Part shown: piece by piece, positions 7,287 to 12,266 of the stretch
Layout: each line of letters begins with the position of its first letter
Numbering within the stretch: the first letter of the stretch is position 1
NCBI GenBank assembly: GCA_964539785.1
Contig: CAZIJQ010000063.1
Coordinates: 1-12,266 of the forward strand
DNA length: 12,266 nucleotides
Direction of reading: 5' to 3'
From: JABMPO01 sp964539785
Lineage (GTDB): Bacteria > Fidelibacterota > Marinisomatia > Marinisomatales > TCS56
The notes under the pieces: generated by a model
The model's input: only the letters and a program-made list of their open reading frames with translations
Databases searched by the model: none
Told to the model about the DNA's origin: nothing
Made by a program: the position numbers and the translations under genes

Positions 7287-7663
7287 ATTATGAATCCAGG
7301 TTAACGGAGATCACAGCCGGTAATCACACTATTCCTGATAGTGACGATTTTATCGAACGCTTGCATACCCGCCGTAAAAAAGCAGCGGTGCAGCTACAAC
7401 AACGGAAATCCGGTGTAATGGCGTTGGCATTAGTTGCTCTGGTGACCATTTTCAGCCAGCTACAAATCAATTCAACCACGAGTCGATTGACGTTTCTTGA
7501 AGAAAATTACGTCTCTGCCGAAGACTTCGCGATCAGCGAGCAGTTTATGGATGAAACCGCATTATTTCTATTAAATCAGTCCGATGATATCTGGGCTACA
7601 CTGGAATTTTTTGATGATATCGATTATAATTTCTCTCAATTTGAAAAGGAGCAACTGAAATGA
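7283..7663 (+). CDS. Small single-span membrane protein, probable non-canonical anti-sigma factor
   Basis: No family recognised. The 126-residue product has a cytoplasmic-looking N-terminus of about 43 residues that ends in basic residues (HTRRKKAAVQLQQRKSG). One transmembrane segment follows (about 44-60, VMALALVALVTIFSQL), then a periplasmic tail of about 65 residues rich in E, D and F. That topology fits an inner-membrane anti-sigma factor. The zinc-binding HxxxCxxC motif of ordinary ZAS anti-sigmas is absent; the protein contains no cysteine. Evidence for function is therefore positional: a 4-nt overlap with the sigma gene and a 4-nt overlap (ATGA, 7660-7663) with the Spy-like gene. CnrY of Cupriavidus is a comparable short, zinc-free, single-span anti-sigma. 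It could alternatively be a membrane tether for the Spy-like protein. Confidence 0.75.
   Translation: MNYESRLTEITAGNHTIPDSDDFIERLHTRRKKAAVQLQQRKSGVMALALVALVTIFSQLQINSTTSRLTFLEENYVSAEDFAISEQFMDETALFLLNQSDDIWATLEFFDDIDYNFSQFEKEQLK
7646..7651 (+). promoter_or_regulatory. Shine-Dalgarno AAGGAG of the Spy-like gene
   Basis: AAGGAG lies 8 nt before the ATG at 7660, inside the end of the preceding gene. It supports both the overlapping start and independent, efficient initiation of the periplasmic protein within the operon. Confidence 0.65.
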
Positions 7664-8181
7664 ATAAAATACTAAGCCTGATTATCTTTGCCGGGCTCAC
7701 TGTTGCAGTAGTCGCTCAGGAAGCACCCAAACCACCTGCACCGCCGGAAAAAGCTCGTCAAATGGAAATGATGGCAATTTGGCGTTTGACTGAAAAATTA
7801 AAATTGACCTCAGAACAAGCTGAAACATTTTTTCCAATGATGCGCGAGCACAAAGATCAAATTCGACTTATTGATCAAGAACGTCGCGAATTAGCTTACA
7901 GCATGCTTGAAAAGGCTGAGCGCGGTGAAAATATTTCGGATAAGGAATTTCGTAATCTGGTGGATGAAATAACCGGATTGGGAAAGCGTAAAATTGATAT
8001 TCACGCAGATTACATAAATAAACTGGAAGGTTTGTTAACGAATACTCAGCGCGTGAAATTATTGGCGTTTGAAGATCAATTTAGAAAAGAATTGAAAAAA
8101 AATGTTTTTGATCGACGTACCAAAGCAGAATATAATAAACGTTTGATGGGCAAATATAAACGTGATGCCAAACGGTATTAA
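7660..8181 (+). CDS. Spy/CpxP-like periplasmic stress or metal-sensing protein
   Basis: A periplasmic helical-hairpin protein of the Spy/CpxP/heavy-metal-sensor type, which includes the chaperone Spy, the Cpx inhibitor CpxP and the metal sensor CnrX. The 173-residue product has a signal peptide (MNKILSLIIFAGLTVAVVA, probable cleavage after A19) and a proline-rich mature start (EAPKPPAPPEK). It carries two LTxxQ motifs, LTSEQAE (49-55) and LTNTQRVKL (126-134), the hallmark repeats of the family. The segment between them is long, charged and helical (RERR/KAERGE-like). The C-terminus is strongly basic. Potential metal ligands such as M35, M37, M38, M60, M61, H64 and H115 are present, but no site is proven. 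It is cotranscribed with the sigma factor and its presumed regulator, so it may sense the envelope signal (as CnrX does) or be a regulon output (as Spy is). Confidence 0.85.
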   Translation: MNKILSLIIFAGLTVAVVAQEAPKPPAPPEKARQMEMMAIWRLTEKLKLTSEQAETFFPMMREHKDQIRLIDQERRELAYSMLEKAERGENISDKEFRNLVDEITGLGKRKIDIHADYINKLEGLLTNTQRVKLLAFEDQFRKELKKNVFDRRTKAEYNKRLMGKYKRDAKRY

Positions 8182-8194
8182 CTACAGGAATTAA

Positions 8195-8201
8195 AGAGGA
8201 G
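8195..8201 (+). promoter_or_regulatory. Strong Shine-Dalgarno AGAGGAG of the acidic lipoprotein
   Basis: AGAGGAG ends 7 nt before the ATG at 8209. It is among the best ribosome binding sites in the window and confirms that start, suggesting the last gene of the operon is translated well. Confidence 0.7.
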
Positions 8202-8208
8202 TACTATA

Positions 8209-9201
8209 ATGAAGAAAAACATCTACTTTTTCATTTTTGCCAGCTTGTTATTGATCATCGGTTGTGAGGATGCGAATGTTGAGACTACCAATATCGAACA
8301 GACGTTGCTGTCACTGATAGATGGCGATGATGCCCTGGGTTTGGACGGCTTTGATGATGGCGATGCTATCGAAGGAGACTATGAATCCGGGTTAGAGCAG
8401 GAGGGATTGTATAAAATACTTGGTGACACTCTGGATCCGGAAAGCGATATTCGAATTCGCTTTGGAAAGTGGATTACTGGAGTAATTCGGGATGTTGAGT
8501 TCACTGATCTTGACAGCGATACGGTAATTGGTACCATTACAAAAACCATAACTGGTTTTTTCAAAATAGTTGCGCTTGATACAATAAATGATGATACTAC
8601 TGTCTGGGTCAAAGATTTCACAACAGATTTTGTCCGCAAAGTCCGCTTTGTCCAGGTTGATACTGTGGCCAGTGATAGTAGTGACGGTTGGAGGATCAAT
8701 GCAATTTCAATAGGTGTAGGCATAACCGGAAATAAAGTCGATATTGAAAAAATCGAATATTTCATACCGGATGGAGCAGTCCCGTTGTATTCTTTTGAAG
8801 GTGATGTTACAAACCATTTCATTGCCCGAGATGAAATTCCTACATTCGATGCCTGGCGTAATATCCGTACCGAGGTAACAATTACTAATTCAGGACCGGA
8901 ATTTCCCTTCCTCAGTGGTGAAGCCGTTGCTCTGCATTATGGTCATAAACGAGGCCAAAAGGGACGCCGTATCATGAATGATATGGGATTATTCTTCGAC
9001 ACAACGGCTCTGGATAATGTTTTTACCACGTTGTGGCGGGTTCATGGACCAGGACGACATCCCCAAGATAATCAGCCCCTGCAACGCCGGACCTTCCGTG
9101 GTTTTGCGGATGTAATTGATTTTGGCTCCCTGTATTCAGAAGATGATGCAGTTCATTCTGTGTTTTGGGCTTTGCCATATCGCAGCTTGCGTAGTAATTA
9201 A
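8209..9201 (+). CDS. Acidic lipoprotein of unknown function, last gene of the sigma operon
   Basis: No family recognised. The 330-residue product has a clear lipoprotein signal peptide: MKKN start, hydrophobic residues 5-17 and lipobox LIIGC with C19, so it is membrane-anchored and exported. The mature N-terminus is very acidic, with about twelve D/E in residues 38-65 (DGDDALGLDGFDDGDAIEGDYE). It is followed by regularly alternating strands (about 80-230, for example VEFTDLDSD, ITKTITGFFKIVALD, KVRFVQVDTV) that suggest a beta-rich fold. The C-terminal third carries H203, H243, H246, H279, H284 and H316 and a basic patch (HKRGQKGRRIM, 246-256). The gap to the Spy-like gene is 27 nt with no promoter evident, so it probably belongs to the same transcript. 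A cation-binding or surface role is possible given the acidic and histidine-containing regions, but that is a guess. Confidence 0.8.
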   Translation: MKKNIYFFIFASLLLIIGCEDANVETTNIEQTLLSLIDGDDALGLDGFDDGDAIEGDYESGLEQEGLYKILGDTLDPESDIRIRFGKWITGVIRDVEFTDLDSDTVIGTITKTITGFFKIVALDTINDDTTVWVKDFTTDFVRKVRFVQVDTVASDSSDGWRINAISIGVGITGNKVDIEKIEYFIPDGAVPLYSFEGDVTNHFIARDEIPTFDAWRNIRTEVTITNSGPEFPFLSGEAVALHYGHKRGQKGRRIMNDMGLFFDTTALDNVFTTLWRVHGPGRHPQDNQPLQRRTFRGFADVIDFGSLYSEDDAVHSVFWALPYRSLRSN

Positions 9202-9235
9202 ACCACAGATTAGGCAAATTAGTTTAATTCCAATT

Positions 9236-9268
9236 AACCTTGCGAAAGTTTCAAACTTTCGCAAGGTT
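9236..9268 (+). terminator. Perfect 33-nt palindrome, probable terminator of the sigma operon
   Basis: Two perfectly complementary 16-nt arms (9236-9251 and 9253-9268) flank one base. The RNA would form a stem of roughly 14 bp with a small UUUCAAA-type loop. The right arm runs into TTTT (9267-9270), and the hairpin starts 35 nt after the lipoprotein stop, as expected of an intrinsic terminator. Symmetry is far better than termination needs, so it may also be one copy of a dispersed palindromic repeat. Confidence 0.6.
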
Positions 9269-9481
9269 TTACTATTGCTGGAACCCCTCTCTCTCGAGAC
9301 GAAGCGCACTAATTGGGTTGCAACGCGGGAGCGATTCTGACCAGTGAATGTGAGAACATTGCAGTTAGAGAAAGGTGACCATGCCATTTTCATTGTCCAA
9401 CGGAGATTCCTAACTACAATTTCTGAGGTACCGGGAAGCACGCTGAACAACATTGCTCGATAGCCCACAGGTCTTCTGCCT

Positions 9482-9513
9482 GTCCGCCGTACTATGTACT
9501 AAGGAAGGCGGGC
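9482..9513. repeat. Imperfect inverted repeat with nested GTAC arms
   Basis: GTCCGCC (9482-9488) pairs with GGCGGGC (9507-9513) through 7 bp including one G-U. Directly inside the left arm, GTAC-TAT-GTAC (9489-9499) can form its own small hairpin. There is no T-run after it, so it does not look like a terminator. It could be a short dispersed repeat or an RNA/cruciform structure; copies elsewhere in the genome are needed to decide. Confidence 0.45.
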
Positions 9514-9582
9514 GAAGGGGGATAAAATATATGTCGATATTGCAATAAAAAGCTTTCCTTTGAATAAAAGGATACCAGTAAC

Positions 9583-9611
9583 TTCAAGTCTTGTTTTAGA
9601 CCAGTTAATAT
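9583..9611 (+). promoter_or_regulatory. Candidate promoter for nfnAB
   Basis: TTCAAG (9583-9588) and TAATAT (9606-9611) are separated by 17 nt. That spacing is ideal for a housekeeping sigma-70 promoter, but the hexamers match the consensus only at 3 and 4 of 6 positions. The predicted start near 9618 would give a leader of about 45 nt. A second weak pair, TTGCAA (9540-9545) and AATAAA (9563-9568), is also possible. Confidence 0.3.
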
Positions 9612-9662
9612 AGAAAAAACACGAAAAAAGGCCAATTAATACACACCCCAAAGAGGTGCCCG

Positions 9663-10532
9663 ATGTACGATATTATTGAAGCACGATTTCTGGCCCAGGA
9701 CATCAAACTGTTTAAAATTTACTCCCCTCCAATCGCCCGTAAGAGAAAAGCCGGACAATTTTTGATACTCCGGGTATCTGAAACCGGCGAACGGATTCCG
9801 CTGACTATTGCCGATTCGGATCAGGAGCAGGGAACAGTAACGATCATTGTCCAGGGTATCGGAAAAACTACCAAAGAATTAAACACCCTTGAAACCGGCG
9901 ATCAAATCGTTGATGTGGTTGGTCCGCTGGGAAAACCGTCAGAAATTGAGAAATTCGGTACGACCGTCAGTATTGGTGGTGGTGTCGGTACAGCCATTGC
10001 CTATCCCACGGCAGTCGCCCTGAAAAAAGCCGGTAATCATGTTATTACCATTAACGGGGCCCGCTCCAAGGATATGGTTATCCTGGAAGACGAAATGAAG
10101 GCGGTCAGCGATGAAGCTTACATCACTACCGACGATGGCAGTTATGGAATCCATGGATTTGTAACGACCCAATTACAACAATTAATAGACGATGGCCGCC
10201 AGTTAGATTTCGTGCTGGCAATCGGTCCTATCCTGATGATGCGGGCGGTGGCTGAAGTTACGCGCCCTCATGGGATTCATACAGTTGTCAGTCTGAATCC
10301 GATCATGGTTGACGGCACCGGTATGTGCGGTGGCTGCCGGGTTCAGGTCGATAATAAAGTACAATTTGCCTGTGTTGACGGCCCGGAATTTGACGCTCAT
10401 AAAGTAGATTTTACCAATTTGATCAATCGTAATCGCGTTTATTCCGATCACGAACAGAGATCACTGGAAGCCTATCAGCATCGCTGCAACCTGACAAAAC
10501 AGGCCGATGACCTGGTAGCTAAATCCAATTAA
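9663..10532 (+). CDS. nfnA: NfnA: small subunit of NADH-dependent reduced ferredoxin:NADP+ oxidoreductase
   Basis: The FAD and NAD(H) subunit of NfnAB (also NfnSL), a cytoplasmic flavin-based electron-bifurcating transhydrogenase. It couples NADPH oxidation to reduction of NAD+ and ferredoxin, or runs in reverse. The 289-residue product has a ferredoxin-reductase fold: a beta-barrel FAD domain with RIPLTIAD (44-51, R44/P46/L47/T48), a junction at VVGPLGKP (85-92), then the pyridine-nucleotide domain with SIGGGVGTAIAYP (103-115) and AIGPILMMRAV (186-196). The C-terminal cluster segment is VDGTGMCGGCRV (216-227) plus C237 in FACVDGPEFD. C222, C225 and C237 with D217 match the unusual Asp-plus-three-Cys [2Fe-2S] site of this family; PyrK has Cys at the D217 position. 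SudB-type sulfide dehydrogenase subunits are close relatives, but the paired neighbour points to NfnAB. AGAGG (9652-9656) supports the start. Confidence 0.93.
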   Translation: MYDIIEARFLAQDIKLFKIYSPPIARKRKAGQFLILRVSETGERIPLTIADSDQEQGTVTIIVQGIGKTTKELNTLETGDQIVDVVGPLGKPSEIEKFGTTVSIGGGVGTAIAYPTAVALKKAGNHVITINGARSKDMVILEDEMKAVSDEAYITTDDGSYGIHGFVTTQLQQLIDDGRQLDFVLAIGPILMMRAVAEVTRPHGIHTVVSLNPIMVDGTGMCGGCRVQVDNKVQFACVDGPEFDAHKVDFTNLINRNRVYSDHEQRSLEAYQHRCNLTKQADDLVAKSN

Positions 10533-10552
10533 ATGAAAAAATTGAGATAATC

Positions 10553-11983
10553 ATGGCAGAGTTTCTCCTACCGAAAGAACGTATGAAAGTGGCGCGTCAG
10601 ATAATGCCGGAACAGGATCCTACAATCAGGGCGCGAAATTTTGAAGAAGTAAATCTGGGACTGACAAAAGAACAGGCAATTTTAGACGCTCAACGTTGTT
10701 TACAGTGTAAGAAACCAACCTGCATGGACGGTTGCCCGGTTGAAATTGATATTATCGGTTTCCTGGAATTGGTAGTAAAAGAAGATTTTCTGGGCGCCGC
10801 TAAAAAGATCAAGGAAGATAATGTTTTACCGGCCGTTTGTGGCCGGGTTTGTCCCCAGGAAACCCAATGTGAAGCCCTATGTGTTGTGGGGAAACGATTC
10901 GAGCCGGTTTCCATTGGCCGTTTGGAGCGGTTTGTGGCCGATTATGAAATATTTGAAGGGGTAACCCCGGAAAAATCGTCGGCCCCGAAAAAAGGTAAAA
11001 AGGTAGCTATCGTTGGCAGTGGTCCGGCCGGATTAAGCTGTGCCGGTGATCTGGTGAATATGGGCTATGATGTCACCGTTTTTGAAGCCCTGCACGAGCT
11101 GGGCGGGGTACTGGTTTATGGGATCCCGGAATTCCGGTTGCCGAAAGATATTGTTCGTAAAGAAGTCGATAATATGCGCAAAATGGGCGTGGAATTCAAA
11201 ACCAATGTCGTAGTTGGCGCAACTTATACCATCGATGAATTGATGCAGGAGGAAGGCTACAGTGCTGTATTTGTGGCCGTTGGCGCCGGACTGCCCTGGT
11301 TTATGAATATTCCCGGTGAAAGTCTGGCCGGTGTTTATTCGGCCAATGAATTTTTGACCCGGGTGAATCTGATGAAAGCCTATAAATTTCCCGAATACGA
11401 TTCGCCTATTCTGGATTGTGCCGGTAAACGGGTTGCGGTATTTGGTGGCGGCAATGTGGCCATGGATGCCGTGCGTACTGCCCAGCGTTTAGGTGCCGAA
11501 AAAGCAGCAATCTATTATCGTCGTTCCGAAGCAGAAATGCCGGCGCGGGCGGAAGAAATTCACCACGCCAAGGATGAAGGGGTAATATTTGAGATCCTGA
11601 CAACGCCCATCGAATTTCTGGGTGACGAAAACGAGCGTCTGCATTCCATGAAATGCATTCGCATGGAATTGGGCGAGCCGGATGCCTCCGGGCGCCGTCG
11701 CCCGGTACCGCTGGAGAATTCGGAATATATAGAACCGGTTGACATTGCCATTGTATCAATTGGCAATGGTTCCAATCCGCTGATCTCGCAGACCAGTCCC
11801 GATATTGACACCAATAAATGGGGCAATATTATTGCTGATGAAGACAGTATGCGCACTTCCAAAGAAGGCGTATTTGCCGGCGGTGATATCGTAACCGGTG
11901 GCGCCACGGTGATTCTGGCCATGGGTGCTGGTCGAACAGCCGCACGGGGGATTAATGAATTTCTCGAGACTGGTAGCTGGTAG
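10553..11983 (+). CDS. nfnB: NfnB: large subunit of ferredoxin:NADP+ oxidoreductase (GltD-like)
   Basis: The bifurcating-FAD subunit of NfnAB, homologous to the small subunit of glutamate synthase (GltD) and often annotated gltA. The 476-residue length is typical. An N-terminal double [4Fe-4S] domain has C49, C52, C57 and C61 (CLQCKKPTCMDGC) and C96, C100, C106 and C110 (CGRVCPQETQCEALC). The FAD-binding site VAIVGSGPAGLSCAGDL (151-167) follows, then GGVLVYGIPEFRLPKDIV (184-201). The NADPH-binding site is VAVFGGGNVAMDAVRTAQRLG (294-314) with YYRRSEAEMPAR (321-332) next to it. The closing FAD motif is GVFAGGDIVTGGATVILAMGAGR (439-461). It starts 20 nt after nfnA, the standard nfnAB arrangement, and the absence of a large glutamate synthase gene nearby favours NfnB over GltD. 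The start ATG has only a weak ribosome binding site, so translation may couple to nfnA. No residue appears to be missing. Confidence 0.94.
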   Translation: MAEFLLPKERMKVARQIMPEQDPTIRARNFEEVNLGLTKEQAILDAQRCLQCKKPTCMDGCPVEIDIIGFLELVVKEDFLGAAKKIKEDNVLPAVCGRVCPQETQCEALCVVGKRFEPVSIGRLERFVADYEIFEGVTPEKSSAPKKGKKVAIVGSGPAGLSCAGDLVNMGYDVTVFEALHELGGVLVYGIPEFRLPKDIVRKEVDNMRKMGVEFKTNVVVGATYTIDELMQEEGYSAVFVAVGAGLPWFMNIPGESLAGVYSANEFLTRVNLMKAYKFPEYDSPILDCAGKRVAVFGGGNVAMDAVRTAQRLGAEKAAIYYRRSEAEMPARAEEIHHAKDEGVIFEILTTPIEFLGDENERLHSMKCIRMELGEPDASGRRRPVPLENSEYIEPVDIAIVSIGNGSNPLISQTSPDIDTNKWGNIIADEDSMRTSKEGVFAGGDIVTGGATVILAMGAGRTAARGINEFLETGSW

Positions 11984-12054
11984 AAGATATTAAGGATGAC
12001 ATCCTTGTCAATAGTCAATCAAAGAGTCCGCAGTTTAGTGGGCGGTTAGTGTTT
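11984..12054. other. Convergent gap after nfnB with weak hairpins
   Basis: Two overlapping, mutually exclusive small hairpins (AAGGAT/ATCCTT at 11992-12006 and TGACA/TGTCA at 11997-12010) lie just after the nfnB stop. A short CCGC/GCGG stem (12028-12031 with 12042-12045) is followed by GTTTTTA at 12051-12057. Any of these could end nfnAB transcription, but none is strong. Confidence 0.3.
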
Positions 12055-12266
12055 TTATTGATTATTAGGAGATTTGTTGCGTTTATACTTATCCCATGAT
12101 TTGTGTAATAGTAACGTTAATGACGTCGCTGATAGGGAAAATATTATTGCTTCGTTTATTTCACCGGATTTAATCCAATAGTAATATCCTAGAAAATTAC
12201 GGACACAACTCGCGCATTGACTCATAAATAAAGTAACTATGGTAATATTTACAAACAGTCGTTGCC
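12055..12266 (-). CDS. C-terminus of an unrecognised membrane protein, 5'-partial at window edge
   Basis: Reading the minus strand from the right edge, one frame stays open for 69 codons and ends at TAA (12055-12057). It encodes two hydrophobic segments: RLFVNITIVTLFMSQCAS (residues 2-19 of the visible part) and INEAIIFSLSATSLTLLL (36-53). A basic tail, HKSWDKYKRNKSPNNQ, follows; it is probably cytoplasmic by the positive-inside rule. The loop between them (VRNFLGYYYWIKSGE) is aromatic-rich, and C17 and C20 of the first segment form a CxxC. The composition looks coding and membrane-like, and the frame continues off the window, so most of the gene is unseen. An internal ATG at codon 14 could start a 56-residue protein, but no Shine-Dalgarno precedes it. 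No family is recognised. It is convergent with nfnB. Confidence 0.55.
   Translation of the reverse strand, partial: QRLFVNITIVTLFMSQCASCVRNFLGYYYWIKSGEINEAIIFSLSATSLTLLLHKSWDKYKRNKSPNNQ

Larger units (their letters stand above)
9202..9662. other. Gene-free, repeat-like intergenic interval
   Basis: No supportable gene lies in these 461 bp. From left to right it holds an AT-rich start (ACCACAGATTAGGCAAATT), the perfect palindrome described separately, and about 190 bp without obvious structure (9271-9460). A GC-richer imperfect inverted repeat follows at 9482-9513, then an AT-rich leader to nfnA. A minus-strand reading frame crosses 9136-9468, but it runs through the palindrome and into the 3' end of the neighbouring lipoprotein gene, so I regard it as chance. 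The mixture of palindromes and non-coding sequence resembles decayed or dispersed repeat material; that is inference. Confidence 0.5.

Noticed and set aside
8379..8822. Minus-strand reading frame of 147 codons inside the acidic lipoprotein gene
   Set aside because: Ser/Thr/Val-rich shadow of the acidic coding strand, with no start signal and no independent evidence.
9136..9468. Minus-strand reading frame of 110 codons in the intergenic interval
   Set aside because: It begins with GTG without a ribosome binding site, runs through the perfect palindrome and overlaps the 3' end of the lipoprotein gene. The sequence has no recognisable domain.
11643..11668. 8-bp perfect inverted repeat ATTCCATG / CATGGAAT in nfnB
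   Set aside because: It lies within conserved coding sequence, with a long loop and no regulatory position; expected by chance.
11560..12018. Minus-strand reading frame of 152 codons opposite nfnB
   Set aside because: It lies almost wholly antisense to well-conserved FAD/NADPH-binding codons of nfnB and shows no domain; a shadow frame.

Overview
The window looks like a chromosomal segment of a Gram-negative, moderately AT-rich bacterium. Three secreted or lipid-anchored proteins carry Sec-type or lipobox signals, one of them a periplasmic Spy/CpxP-like protein, which implies an outer envelope. Overall gene style (SD-led genes mixed with leaderless-looking ones, lipoproteins of unknown function, an ECF sigma operon, NfnAB) is compatible with the wider FCB group (Bacteroidota/Calditrichota/Marinimicrobia-like lineages). 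That placement is an inference and is not proven by any marker here.

Layout, left to right. (1) 1-854: the 3' part of an integron integrase (IntI), entering from beyond the left edge; any attI site and cassette array would have to be sought outside the window. (2) 923-3590: a tightly packed plus-strand operon of rmuC, a lipoprotein with a duplicated beta-rich domain, and a secreted UlaG-like metallo-beta-lactamase-fold hydrolase. (3) 3622-6609, minus strand and convergent with that operon: a 995-residue UvrD/Rep-type helicase fused to a C-terminal PD-(D/E)XK nuclease with an iron-sulfur cluster signature. (4) 6759-9201: a four-gene plus-strand operon of ECF sigma factor, small single-span membrane protein (probable non-canonical anti-sigma), Spy/CpxP-like periplasmic protein and acidic lipoprotein, closed by a perfect 33-nt palindrome. 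(5) 9202-9662: a 461-bp gene-free, repeat-like interval. (6) 9663-11983: nfnA-nfnB, the two subunits of NADH-dependent ferredoxin:NADP+ oxidoreductase. (7) 12055 to the right edge, minus strand: the C-terminus of an unrecognised small membrane protein.

How the genes work together: RmuC and the helicase-nuclease are both DNA-processing proteins and sit beside an integron integrase, but there is no evidence beyond proximity that they form one system. The sigma operon is the most system-like unit: its composition (sigma, short membrane protein, periplasmic helical-hairpin protein) parallels the CnrH/CnrY/CnrX metal-sensing module, with an extra lipoprotein as a possible output. NfnAB is a housekeeping redox complex that balances NADH, NADPH and ferredoxin by electron bifurcation, pointing to an anaerobic or ferredoxin-dependent metabolism.
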